Shown here piece by piece: positions 8,901 to 18,341 of a DNA stretch of 64,000 bases. The first letter of the stretch is position 1, and the number at the start of each line of letters is the position of its first letter. The notes below the pieces were generated by a model. It searched no databases and was not told where the DNA came from. It was given only the letters and a program-made list of their open reading frames with translations. The position numbers and the translations under genes are program-made. Origin of the DNA: Tuwongella immobilis (GTDB lineage: Bacteria > Planctomycetota > Planctomycetia > Gemmatales > Gemmataceae); NCBI RefSeq assembly GCF_901538355.1, contig NZ_LR593887.1:4502920-4566919 (forward strand). The letters are read 5' to 3'.

Positions 8901-10538
8901 GCGGATTTCGCTGCGACCCAGATTCGCGCCGGGCACCGTGCAGTTGTCCAAGGCTTCCAGCCAATACTCCAGAATCATCCCTTCGGATGTGGTGAACGGC
9001 TCGTCCTTGTCGGTGCGGAGTTTGGCAAAGTCGATGAAATCCTGATATTCCAACCGCGTGGGGAATGTCCCGTCCGACTCGCGACGGAAGGTCTTGCCTT
9101 GGCGATAGGGCAACGGTTTGAGCAATTCGGCGCGTGGTTTCCCGGCGGCTTCCACCAAGCGAAGGCGCAGCGTCATTTTGTCCAGGCCGTGATCGTCCGA
9201 AGCGAGCGCTTCCAGCGGCAGCGATCCGTTATGCGGAACGGTCGATTCCGCAACTTCTGGCTTGAGCCAATCGATTCGCGGCGAGGCATCTCGGAAGACG
9301 CGGATCTGATACGGCTTGGGGTCGCTGTTGGTTTCGTTGGTGTCCGAGGTGAAGAAAACGCGATAGCGGTTGTCTTGATCCAAGACAAATTCGAACGCCA
9401 CCGCATTCGGCTGACCGGGAATCAGTCGCCCGGGGATGGTGGTTTTCTCCGGCATCGTATCCAGCACCAATTGGCCCGACGCGACGGTACGGTTGGTGTT
9501 GGCCACCAAGGTCACCTTGGTGCCGCGAATCCCCTCGATGGGATCTTGGCAGCCAAACTTATTCGTCGATTGCGATTCCCAACGCAGATATTCGGGGTAA
9601 ACGTACTGCACCTCGAAGCCCGTAAACAACGGCAGCGATTGCACTTGGATTCGGTATTCCGGCGTCTCGGCATCTCCGCCCAGAATGCGGTACCACAGCC
9701 CATTTTGCACCTGGCGCGGCGTGAGCGTCACTTGCCATTCGCGGTTGTCGGCTCCTGGCTCCAGCGGCAACTCGATCGGATTGGCATCATCTTCCGCGTA
9801 TCGGAATCGAATCCGCAGGGCATCGGCATCGCGGGTGTCCGGGATGCGACCATCGACGGCGACCACGATTTTCGCGCTGCGGCCGATCAAGATGGTGGTA
9901 TCGCCGCTGGCGGGGGTCACCATGGTGATCGTCGTGCGTCGGGCGATTGCTTGCTGTTCAAACGGCATCAGCGAGCGCGACACCAGCGACGAGAATGGCC
10001 CGATGCCGACCCACAGAGCGGCCACGGCCATCAGCACCACCACCGCGCCGGCGAGCATCCCCGCCCAAGCGATGCGGCGATTGTGGGTCGCTTGGTCAAT
10101 ATCCACCCGGCGAATGTCTTTGGCTGCTCGATTGCCCAATGTTTGCCGAATCGCCGGGGAGACATCCCCTTCGCGCAGATCCAAGTAATTCACGATCGAA
10201 TTCTTGGCATCGCCCGCCGTCAATTCCACCTTGCGGGCGGCATAGATGGGATTGATCGGTCGAATGAGCGGGCGAATAACGAGTGCATACCCGGCCATAA
10301 GAAAGGCGATGCCATAGCCCACGGCCAACAGTTGGCGGGTAAGCAGTGGCAAATCGACCGCACGATCGATCAAGACACTCGCCAAGGTGACGAGGAGTGC
10401 GCCGCCGAGGAGAAACAATCCCCCCGCAGTGACATCGAACAAACGAATCCGCCGGCAGGCTTTCATGATCGACTGATCGACCAATTGTTCCTGTGCAGAG
10501 CGTTCGGTAGAACGGGGCGATTCGGCGACGGTAGCCAT
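5940..10538 (-). CDS. Giant repeat-rich membrane protein, DUF4175-like
   Basis: 1532 residues from ATG 10538, which has GGGAG nine bases upstream; an in-frame extension to 10640 lacks such a site. Residues about 33-90 and 150-180 form three likely membrane segments. Residues 200-560 look like beta-rich extracytoplasmic domains (for example LPLEPGADNREWQVTLTP). From about residue 570 the protein becomes Gln/Asn/Lys/Glu rich with dozens of hexapeptides of the form [EQK]PMNG[EDN], interrupted by two almost identical charged coiled-coil blocks (about 788-950 and 1004-1167). The C-terminus (about 1390-1460) is again helical and charged. The architecture resembles the large DUF4175/TIGR02302-type proteins of planctomycetes; this is recognition by pattern and the function is unknown. 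A cell-surface or periplasmic scaffold role is a guess from the repeats. Confidence 0.85.
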   Translation of the reverse strand: MATVAESPRSTERSAQEQLVDQSIMKACRRIRLFDVTAGGLFLLGGALLVTLASVLIDRAVDLPLLTRQLLAVGYGIAFLMAGYALVIRPLIRPINPIYAARKVELTAGDAKNSIVNYLDLREGDVSPAIRQTLGNRAAKDIRRVDIDQATHNRRIAWAGMLAGAVVVLMAVAALWVGIGPFSSLVSRSLMPFEQQAIARRTTITMVTPASGDTTILIGRSAKIVVAVDGRIPDTRDADALRIRFRYAEDDANPIELPLEPGADNREWQVTLTPRQVQNGLWYRILGGDAETPEYRIQVQSLPLFTGFEVQYVYPEYLRWESQSTNKFGCQDPIEGIRGTKVTLVANTNRTVASGQLVLDTMPEKTTIPGRLIPGQPNAVAFEFVLDQDNRYRVFFTSDTNETNSDPKPYQIRVFRDASPRIDWLKPEVAESTVPHNGSLPLEALASDDHGLDKMTLRLRLVEAAGKPRAELLKPLPYRQGKTFRRESDGTFPTRLEYQDFIDFAKLRTDKDEPFTTSEGMILEYWLEALDNCTVPGANLGRSEIRRVKLAAAEKDAEKQAAQKGQLNERRQQHEQKQDRQLAQEQRNDQPPPREDAGDPQPNANQPNGQPMNGEQPMNGDPANAQPMNGEKPMNGEQPMNGDQPKANPNGQAKPDPNQPNGQPMPNDPNGMGDPNGMGDPKVNPRKNPNGNPPQNPNAQPMEQPKNGDATNPMNGDPKEAGNDTDPKLTEEERKLQDRAREIERALNGDQPMTGEKPMTGEKPMNGEQPKNGNQPMNGEQPKNGNQPMNGNQPMNGNQPMNGDKPMNGEKPMSGGGQPMGGESDKEAMERAQREMDQLEKDLKSNDPATREAAEQKKSELQRELQRMKERANQPSQPRDPQEGDAESLTREEREQMEKDLQSNDPQKRAAAQQKKDEDELRKKKKKEEQQPKNGNQPMNGEKPMTGEKPMSGGNQPKNGNQPMNGEQPKNGNQPMNGEQPKNGNQPMNGNQPMNGNQPMNGEKPMNGNQPMNGNQPMNGDKPMNGDKPMSGGGQPMGGESDKEAMERAQREMDQLEKDLKSNDPATREAAEQKKSELQRELQRMKERANQPSQPRDPQEGDAESLTREEREQMEKDLQSNDPQKRAAAQQKKDEDELRKKKKKEEQQPKNGNQPMNGEKPMNGEKPMNGDKPMNGDKPMNGDKPMNGEKPMNGEKPMNGEKPMNGEKPMNGGQSGDARNPMTTEKPNPEGDRGPSQQELEKAKQALEQLQKDLKSNDPATRQAAEEKKRELENLVRKMQEEAEKRRREQGNAPMNPKGEPMNPNGEPENPNGEPMPRDGDPKPPMKNGMPPENGEPMPGERNPNGNKPMPGEGEPKQPMAGNMPPMGDNPKPMKQPSGGNPDENPNGEPRQADPRNGTPSTEVEPAKVDAAARRKSMEMQLQTLEEAKKNPEVLRKMNMSAEEYQKFLDSYKQMMQRKLTESAKNAQDLQSGQRTGSSVANQGAEKVENSAASENGSLQNGGTATAPAEFRDVFRNFNQGLQRVKTPAKQK
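6905..7080. repeat. 18-bp tandem repeats encoding PMNG hexapeptides (array 1)
   Basis: About ten head-to-tail copies of an 18-base unit (consensus on + strand CATCGGCTTCTCGCCGTT, with TTT or TTGTCA variants) within the repeat-rich gene. They translate on the minus strand as KPMNGE/KPMNGD. Unit length is a multiple of three, so copy-number change keeps the frame. Confidence 0.9.
7041..7528. repeat. Long tandem duplication, copy 1
   Basis: This segment matches 7692-8179 at a constant offset of 651 bases (217 codons). Comparing by eye I count about eight substitutions over 488 bases and no indels. It encodes the helix-rich block with MERAQREMDQLEKDLKSND and DELRKKKKKEE, plus flanking hexapeptides. 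Confidence 0.88.
7530..7691. repeat. 18-bp tandem repeats encoding PMNG/PKNG hexapeptides (array 2)
   Basis: Repeats of the same 18-base family (CATCGGCTGGTTGCCGTT and variants with TTCTTGGG giving PKNG), between the two long duplicated blocks. Confidence 0.85.
7692..8179. repeat. Long tandem duplication, copy 2
   Basis: Second copy of the 7041-7528 block, offset 651 bases. Differences seen include C/A near 7092/7743 and T/C near 7343/7994. The near identity at third codon positions indicates a recent duplication or continuing gene conversion. Confidence 0.88.
8180..8300. repeat. 18-bp tandem repeats (array 3)
   Basis: Further 18-base hexapeptide units (PMNG, PKNG, PMTG forms) following the second long block. 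A looser set continues around 8610-8720. Confidence 0.8.
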
Positions 10539-10598
10539 TCGGACACTCCCGCGAGATGAGCGTGACACCCCACGCGTTAGGCAAAATCTCGATATTCG

Positions 10599-10627
10599 AT
10601 TATAGCTTGCCCAGTCGAACGCGCCTA
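10599..10627 (-). promoter_or_regulatory. Candidate -10 element for the repeat-protein gene
   Basis: The minus strand reads TATAAT at 10604-10599, a perfect -10 consensus, inside an AT-richer patch between divergent genes. A plausible -35 (TTAGGC, about 18 bases upstream) matches poorly. It would give a leader of about 55 bases before ATG 10538. Confidence 0.35.
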
Positions 10628-10797
10628 ATGCGTTTCCCAAGAGTCCGCACGCAGCGCGTTGCCTTCATCGAATTCGACGGTTGGGATGGCGATTCGTTGG
10701 GTTATTCGATCCTTTGGTTGCGGAATTTGCGTCCGTCCGGTAGTCTGAACATTCCAATCGGTGTACCAGACACTCGGTTCGATGCGAGGATGCCAAC

Positions 10798-13491
10798 ATG
10801 CTGCCACCACGACTGACTGCGATCGCACTGGGAATTCTGGTCGGATGCACCCTTCTCGTCGGGTTGCCTGGCGCGGCCTGGGCCGACGATGCCGCGCTGA
10901 AATCGGCCCGAACGCGGCTGAATCGGGGCAATACGGCGGAGGCTCGGCAGCAGTATCAATCGCTGTTGGACGATGCAAAAGCCCGTCCACTGGCGATTGT
11001 CGGCTTGGCCCGATGCGATCAGGCCGAGGGGAAGTTGGAATCCGCTCTCCAACAACTCGACCAAGATGAGAAGCTCGTCAAACACCCGGAAATCCAATCG
11101 GTTCGTGCCGAGATTCTTCATGCCTTAGGCCGCTGGGACGACGCCAAGAAATTCGCCGCCGCAGTTATTGCCACAGAAAAGGAACCGTTTCTGGCACGTT
11201 GGATTCACGCGTGCATTCTTCGGGATACCGGAGAATTTGACGCAGCCGGGCAGGAAATGCGCTGGTTCGTGCGGACTTACACCCAACGCTCGAATGACGA
11301 TAACGACATCACCAACCCCGAGCATCTGCTGCTGGTCGCCCGCGCGGGGATTGAACATGCCCGGAAAAATCAACTCGCCGATCAATTTCGGTTCATCCTG
11401 AATGAACTGATTGTGGACATCCTGAAAGAAGATCCCAGTTGCTGGCAGGCGGAAGTGTTGGCCGGTGATCTGCTGTTGGAAAAGTACAATCGCCCGGATG
11501 CCATCTCGGCGTATGAAAAGGCGCTGGCGATTAACCCGAAAGCGGCAGAAGCCCATGTTGGCAAGGGGGTTGCGTCGCTTCAGCAGTTCGAATTCACCGA
11601 GGTGGAAACCGCCGCGAAGGCCGCGTTGAAAGCGGTGCCGAATCATCCCGGTGCCCATCGGTTGCTGGCCGAAATTCAACTCGCGGCGAGCAACTATTCG
11701 GCAGCGCGTAAGGAATTGGATGTGGCCCTGAAGGCGTCCCCGAAGGACTTCCAGACGCTGGCCATGCTCGCCGCCATTGCCGTGTTACAAGGCGATGCCG
11801 CCGAGACGGAACGCTGGATTTCGCAAGTGACAGCATTCGCCCCCAAGCCGATGGTCTTCTTCACCGAATTGGCGGGGGTGCTCGAATCGCGTCGGTTATA
11901 TTCGCAAGCGGAAGGCTATTACCAGAAAGCACTTGCGGTCTATCCGAACTACCCGCCCGCCGCCAGCAATTTGGGCATGTTGTATCTGCGAATTGGCAAA
12001 GAAACCGAAGGCCGCGAGTTGTTGACGAAGGCATTCGCCGGCGATCCGTTCCATGTGCGGGTGGCCAATTCGCTGAAGGTGATGAAACACCTGGACCGCT
12101 ACGAAACCATCGAAACGGAACATTACACGATCAAGTTTGATCCGAAGAATGATCGCATCCTGGCGGAATTTGTCGCGGAAGATCTCGAAGCCATCCATCG
12201 GCGATTGGAACGCGAATTCGCCTTTGCCCCGAAAGAGAAAACGCTCGTCGAAATTTTCAGCACCCACGAGATGTTCAGCGGTCGCACCATCGCTCTGCCC
12301 GACCTGCACACCATCGGCGCTTGCACCGGCCGCGTCATCGCCATGGCATCCCCCCGCGCCAAAGGCGTGTCCCGGCCGTTCAACTGGGGTCGCGTCATGC
12401 GACATGAACTGGTGCATGTGTTCAACCTGTCGCAGACGGATTTCCAATTGCCACATTGGTTTACGGAAGGTCTCGCGGTCCAGCACGAAGACTTGGCCAC
12501 TCCGCCGATGTGGCAGAGCATCCTGGCCAAACGTGTGCAATCGGGCGAACTCCTGAATTTGGAAACGATCAATCTCGGATTCATTCGCCCCCGATCGCCA
12601 GAAGAGTGGACGCTGGCATACTATCAAAGCCGTCTGTATGTCGATTATTTGGTGCAAACCCATGGCCCGGAATCGGTTAGCAAAATGCTCGCCGCCTTTG
12701 GGAAAGGCAAACCGACGCCGGTGGCCCTGAAAGAATCGGTGGGAGTCGAAGTCGCCGCATTCGAGCAGGGATATTTGGCCTATCTGAAGAAGATCGCCGC
12801 CGGCGCGACGAATGCCGCCCCCGAGACGGTCGCCCGCACCGTGGCCGAGCTGGAAGAGGCCCATCAAGCGAAGCCGGAGGATTCCGAAACGGCGGCGCAA
12901 TTGGCCGAACAGTATTTGCGCCGGAAGCGTACTCAAAAAGCAGTCGAACTGCTGGACGCGATTTTGGCGCGTGATCCGACGCATCCGCTGGCATCGATTG
13001 TCAAGGCGAAAGTCCTTGTCCAGCAAAAGGATGCGGACGGTGCCCAAGAATTGATTCTGGCCGCCGCGAAAGCGCATCCCAAAGATCGTCGCCTGACCCG
13101 AATGGCAGCAAAGCTGTATGTGACGCAGAAGGATTGGGATTCGGCCCGCGATTTGCTCGAATCCTTGAATCAAGATGAGCCAATGAATCAAGAGACGCTC
13201 GCACTCTTGAACGATGTCTATCGTGGCAAAGGTCTGACAATGCCGCGCGTGCCAGTGCTCGAAGCGTTGGCGTCGCTCGATGGCGATGACATTCAAGTGC
13301 GGACGGAATTGGCGGAACTCCTGGCCGCAGAAGAGTCTTGGGAAAAAGCCGAAGCCGCCGCGTCGGATGCCTTGCGGATCGATGTCATGGCCGAAAAGCC
13401 CCGGGCGGTGCTCTTCCAAGCGTTGGAAAAACAAGGGAAAGCCGAACAACTCGAAAAACTGAAACGACGATTTGCCGAAACCGGCGAATAA
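10798..13491 (+). CDS. Secreted TPR protein with gluzincin (peptidase MA-like) domain
   Basis: 897 residues with a clear signal peptide (hydrophobic stretch from residue 8, cleavage likely after GAAWA). The start ATG is preceded by GAGG nine bases upstream. Residues about 30-430 form tetratricopeptide repeats (for example DAISAYEKALAINPKAAEAHVGKG). The middle (about 430-670) holds a metallopeptidase-like domain: HELVH at 536-540 with the downstream WFTEGLAVQHE, matching the HExxH + E arrangement of the peptidase MA family. TPRs resume to the C-terminus. It probably acts outside the cytoplasmic membrane. The zinc-ligand pattern is intact, so activity is plausible; the substrate is unknown. It is divergent from the repeat protein. 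Confidence 0.88.
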   Translation: MLPPRLTAIALGILVGCTLLVGLPGAAWADDAALKSARTRLNRGNTAEARQQYQSLLDDAKARPLAIVGLARCDQAEGKLESALQQLDQDEKLVKHPEIQSVRAEILHALGRWDDAKKFAAAVIATEKEPFLARWIHACILRDTGEFDAAGQEMRWFVRTYTQRSNDDNDITNPEHLLLVARAGIEHARKNQLADQFRFILNELIVDILKEDPSCWQAEVLAGDLLLEKYNRPDAISAYEKALAINPKAAEAHVGKGVASLQQFEFTEVETAAKAALKAVPNHPGAHRLLAEIQLAASNYSAARKELDVALKASPKDFQTLAMLAAIAVLQGDAAETERWISQVTAFAPKPMVFFTELAGVLESRRLYSQAEGYYQKALAVYPNYPPAASNLGMLYLRIGKETEGRELLTKAFAGDPFHVRVANSLKVMKHLDRYETIETEHYTIKFDPKNDRILAEFVAEDLEAIHRRLEREFAFAPKEKTLVEIFSTHEMFSGRTIALPDLHTIGACTGRVIAMASPRAKGVSRPFNWGRVMRHELVHVFNLSQTDFQLPHWFTEGLAVQHEDLATPPMWQSILAKRVQSGELLNLETINLGFIRPRSPEEWTLAYYQSRLYVDYLVQTHGPESVSKMLAAFGKGKPTPVALKESVGVEVAAFEQGYLAYLKKIAAGATNAAPETVARTVAELEEAHQAKPEDSETAAQLAEQYLRRKRTQKAVELLDAILARDPTHPLASIVKAKVLVQQKDADGAQELILAAAKAHPKDRRLTRMAAKLYVTQKDWDSARDLLESLNQDEPMNQETLALLNDVYRGKGLTMPRVPVLEALASLDGDDIQVRTELAELLAAEESWEKAEAAASDALRIDVMAEKPRAVLFQALEKQGKAEQLEKLKRRFAETGE

Positions 13492-13627
13492 CCATCGAGT
13501 CGCGGCTCCAAATTAGCGTTGGAATGTGACGTTGATGTGCGGCGTGGAATTCTTCGATCGCCTTCGCTGCAATGGCCTCCTACAATCGACATAACGATGA
13601 TCCGTTGCGTTGGGAGTCCGAATTGCG

Positions 13628-13933
13628 ATGGCGATGAGTTTGGCCGACATTCAACGGCATATCGAACTGACGTTTGGGGCCAACGATCGCCAGCGCGGGA
13701 TCGATGGAACATTCATGTGGTTCCTGGAAGAAGTCGGTGAGTTGGCCGGTGCGTTGCGAGGCCGCGACGCCCAGGCGTTGGCGATGGAATTTGCAGATGT
13801 GCAGGTGTGGCTGGCAACTTTGGCGAATCTGTCGGGCGTGGATTTGACCGCCGCCGTTGCCCAAAAATATGGTGCGGGCTGCCCCGGTTGCGGTGGAACC
13901 CCTTGCCGTTGCGGTACTTCTGAGAAACCCTGA
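13628..13933 (+). CDS. MazG-like nucleotide pyrophosphohydrolase
   Basis: 101 residues from ATG 13628 (GGGAG ten bases upstream; a TTG six codons earlier is less likely). The core EEVGELAGALRGRD...EFADVQVWLATLANL matches the MazG/all-alpha NTP pyrophosphohydrolase metal-binding pattern (EExxE then E..D). Such enzymes hydrolyse NTPs or dNTPs to monophosphates. The C-terminus has a compact GCPGCGGTPCRC cluster, a possible metal site outside the usual domain. The stop overlaps a possible ATG of the next gene (TGATG). Confidence 0.82.
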   Translation: MAMSLADIQRHIELTFGANDRQRGIDGTFMWFLEEVGELAGALRGRDAQALAMEFADVQVWLATLANLSGVDLTAAVAQKYGAGCPGCGGTPCRCGTSEKP

Positions 13934-13971
13934 TGAGCTTCCCCGATTCGGATTCGCAAAGGAAACCGAGC

Positions 13972-16382
13972 ATGCGATTGGTCACTCTCGGGCTTTGCAG
14001 TTGGGCCTTGCTGCTGCTGGGCAGTATTCCCGCGATCGCTCAATCCCGCAACCAACCGATCATCATCGAATCGGTGCGGGTCGGCTTCCCGGCAGGTCCG
14101 TTCAGCGTCGAGACCGATCCCGAAACCAACCTCCCCTCGCCGTTATGGAAGACCAATCAGTGGACGCCCATTGCGGTGCAGTTGAAATGTCAAGCGGCCA
14201 TTGAAGGGCCGTTGTCGCTGGTGGTGGAATCCCCCGACACCGATCAACTGATCGCCTCGTTTCGGGTGCCGCTGCCACCAATCGCTCCCGGCCAAACGCT
14301 CTTGCCGGTGGAAATTCCCCAGCAGTTGTATGCCAAGCCTGGATCAAACATTGCGACGATTACGGTGCGGGTGTTTGCCGGCGATGTCGAAGTGGCGATG
14401 CCGTATCGAATGACACCGATTGGGAACCCGTCCAACGCGCAGATTCTTCTGGCTGTTGGCTCCAAACTTGGCGGCATTCGTGTCACGCGCCCCAAAGAGG
14501 CGAACGCACCGGAAAACACCACGCAACGGCCTCGGGATCTGGGGTCACTCAAACTCGCGTCCGCCGAGAACATCGGCGATTTGCCCGATCAGTGGTTCGG
14601 CTACTCCGGCGTCGATCTGGTCATTCTCACGACCGGCAGCAGCGATTCCGAAGCGGGCGTGATTCAACAGTTGTTCAGCCGCGAGAATACTGCTCGTCGT
14701 CAGGCACTGCTCGAATGGGTGCGTCGCGGTGGCAAGGTGCTAATTTCCGTAGGACGGAATTGGAATCTCATCAACGCGATTCCTGGAATCGACGAATTGA
14801 TTCCCGTCCGTATTCCGGCCACTCAACGGCTGCAAGTCGATGGGGCCCGCCTGCTTTGGAACACTCGCCAAGGGCTGCAAGAACATCGCCTGACCACGCA
14901 GGGATTGCCTGCGGGCAGCAAAATTTCGCTGGTGCCGCTGCTTCCCCGCACCGATCGCGTCAGCAAATCGCTGATGCAACTCGAAGAGAAAATCCCGCAG
15001 AAGGGTCAATCGCTTGTCGTGCAATCCCCGTTGGGCCTGGGGAAAGTCACCGTTGTCGGATTCGATCTGGACACCCCGCCGTTCAGCAGTTGGAGCACCC
15101 CGGAAGTCTTTTGGGATTGGATTCTGAGCGAATCCGGCCTTCGCATCGATTCTGGCACCGAGACCGAAACCTATCGCGCTTACGGGGGCGATGACGACAA
15201 GGGGCTGGAACGGATGCTGGGCACCCTGGACGAGTTCGAAGGGGTGACGGTGATTGGCTTTGGGATCATCGCATTGCTGCTGCTGATCTACATTCTCATC
15301 ATCGGCCCGGGCGATTATCTGTTCCTCAAACACATCGTCAAACGTCTGGAATTCACCTGGATCACCTTCCCGGTGCTGGTGGTTGTCATCAGTGTGGTTG
15401 CCTACTTCACCGCGCGGTCGATCAAAGGTGGCGAAGTCCTGATTAATAAGATCGACTTAGTCGATATTGATCTGCAAACCCAGCGGGTTTACGGCGAAAC
15501 GTGGCTGAACATTTTCAGCCCGGAAATTCAAAGCTACCAATTGGGCGTCACGCCGATCACCCCCGGCTGGGGCATGCCCGCCAAACCCGGCAGCCAATCG
15601 ACAACGCTCATCTCGTCACTCGGAACATCGCGTGCGGGAAGCGTGAGTCTGTTCCGTCGCAATTATCGCACGCGTGTCGATGTGGAGGCGGGGCAAATCG
15701 GCGATGCGCTGGAGAATGTGCCGATCCAAGTCTGGTCCACCAAAGCATTTACGGCACAATGGTCAACCGGATTGGATCCTGCCAAGCCGTTGATTGTCTC
15801 GTCGCTGCGGCACCCCGATGGCAGCCCAGGGGAAATCTCGGGGACGATTACGAGCAATCTGCCGATCGATCTGGAAGACGTCCAACTTTTCTATCGCAAT
15901 CGAATCTACGCGATCAATTCGCTGGTTGCCGGAATTCCGGTTCCGCTGGTGCGTAGGGAATCGTCGGAGGTGGCCGCCGATTGGATGCGCAGCACACTCG
16001 CCGCATTGCCGCAGGAGCAGACGCGCCGCGCCCAACGCCGATACTCGTATACACAAAACTCGGCACCGTATCGTCTTTGGGAGTCGATGTTTGCGGATGC
16101 CATTTCGCCGCAGACGAACAACCTCGGCACGCTGCGACGGTTGGATCAATCGTGGCGGTTGCTCGCCGATCAGCCCGATGAAGCAATTCTGGTGGCCAAG
16201 CGAATTCGTCTGGCCGGCCCATCTGCGGAAATCGAGCAGGCACCGGGAGCGGTGACACAACTTTGGCTATCGGAGCTGCCCGGCGGTGCCACGCCTCGCA
16301 CTCCCGCGCCCGGTCGGATGCGACAAGACACATACATTCGAATCTTTATCCCGGTTCTGAATCAGCCCGGAGAGGCCTCGCC

Positions 16383-16386
<4 letters not shown>
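13972..16386 (+). CDS. Secreted/membrane protein partner of ABC ATPase
   Basis: Start chosen at ATG 13972 because AGGAAA lies ten bases upstream and it gives a compact signal peptide (MRLVTLGLCSWALLLLGSIPAIAQ). An in-frame ATG at 13933 overlapping the mazG-like stop is the alternative. The 804-residue protein has a large extracytoplasmic N-terminal part including a region that looks like a class I glutamine-amidotransferase-type fold (VDLVILTTGSSD...WVRRGGKVLISVG), two membrane segments around residues 425-500 (one holding LLLLIYILIIGPGDY), and a second extracytoplasmic part. Its stop overlaps the ATG of the ABC ATPase by four bases, so it is probably the membrane or regulatory partner of that ATPase. 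No named family was recognised with confidence. Confidence 0.82.
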
Positions 16387-17315
<929 letters not shown>

Positions 17316-17321
17316 GCGATC

Positions 17322-18305
17322 ATGCGGATTCTCGTCACCGGCGGAGCCGGGTATATCGGCAGTCATACCGTGCGATTGTTGCTCCAACAGGGGCATTCCG
17401 TGGTGGTGTATGACAACCTGCAAACCGGGCACCGCCAAGCGGTTCCGTCGGGGATGCTGGTGGTGGGCGATCTCAACGATTCGGCGATGTTGGATCAGGC
17501 GTTGATCCAGCATCGCGTTGAAGCGGTCATTCACTTTGCGGCGTCCGCGTATGTCGGTGAGTCGGTCCAGAATCCCGCAAAATACTATCGCAACAACGTC
17601 ATCAACACTATTCAACTATTGGAGCGAATGCGGCTCAACGGGGTGCAAAAGCTGGTCTTTTCCAGCACGGTGGCGACCTTCGGAGTGCCGGATTCGCTCC
17701 CGATCACCGAAGATCATCCCCAAGCGCCGATCAATCCGTATGGTCGCACAAAGTTGATGATTGAGATGGCGCTCGCGGATTATTGTCAAGCCTATGGCAT
17801 CGGGCATGTGATTCTGCGCTATTTCAATGCCGCTGGGGCGAGTCGGGACGCGACACTGGGTGAGGATCACACGCCGGAAACGCATTTGATTCCGCTGGTG
17901 CTGCAAACTGCGCTCGGCATGCGGTCGCATATTGACATTTTTGGCACCGATTATCCGACCCCGGATGGGACATGCATTCGGGATTATGTGCATGTTGAGG
18001 ATTTGGCGTCGGCTCATGTGCTTGCGCTGGAGCATTTGCAGCCGGGCAGCCAACGACGCTACCACCTGGGTAGCGAACATGGCTCGAGCATCCGCGAGAT
18101 TATTGCCATTTCGGAGCGGATCACCGGCCGCCGAATCCCCGTTCGAGAAGCCCCGCGTCGTCCGGGTGATCCCCCGGCGCTGGTGGCTTCCTCTGCGAAA
18201 ATCCGTCGCGAACTCGGCTGGTCGCCCGAATATCGGGATATCGAGTCGATTTTGCAAACGGCTTGGAACTGGCATCGCACCCACCCGCGTGGGTATGCTG
18301 GTTAA
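17322..18305 (+). CDS. galE: UDP-glucose 4-epimerase
   Basis: 327-residue extended short-chain dehydrogenase that interconverts UDP-glucose and UDP-galactose with tightly bound NAD. The N-terminus has the Rossmann motif TGGAGYIGSHT. The catalytic Ser/Thr region is FSSTVATFG and the Tyr-Lys pair lies in YGRTK. RYFNAAGA and RDYVHVEDLA are standard GalE signatures. It begins six bases after the ABC ATPase stop, so it may share that transcript. UDP-glucuronate or UDP-GlcNAc epimerase activity cannot be excluded from sequence alone. Confidence 0.92.
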   Translation: MRILVTGGAGYIGSHTVRLLLQQGHSVVVYDNLQTGHRQAVPSGMLVVGDLNDSAMLDQALIQHRVEAVIHFAASAYVGESVQNPAKYYRNNVINTIQLLERMRLNGVQKLVFSSTVATFGVPDSLPITEDHPQAPINPYGRTKLMIEMALADYCQAYGIGHVILRYFNAAGASRDATLGEDHTPETHLIPLVLQTALGMRSHIDIFGTDYPTPDGTCIRDYVHVEDLASAHVLALEHLQPGSQRRYHLGSEHGSSIREIIAISERITGRRIPVREAPRRPGDPPALVASSAKIRRELGWSPEYRDIESILQTAWNWHRTHPRGYAG

Positions 18306-18341
18306 CGTTGCTTGGCCCGCCTTCCGCTCGGAGACCCTGCC

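Noticed and set aside
5460-10559. A 1699-codon open frame on the plus strand, antisense to the repeat-protein gene and part of nadB
   Set aside because: Its sequence (runs like LAVHRLLAVHRL) is the mirror of the PMNG repeats; the 18-bp units simply lack stops in this frame. The minus strand has the signal features, ribosome site and recognisable domains.
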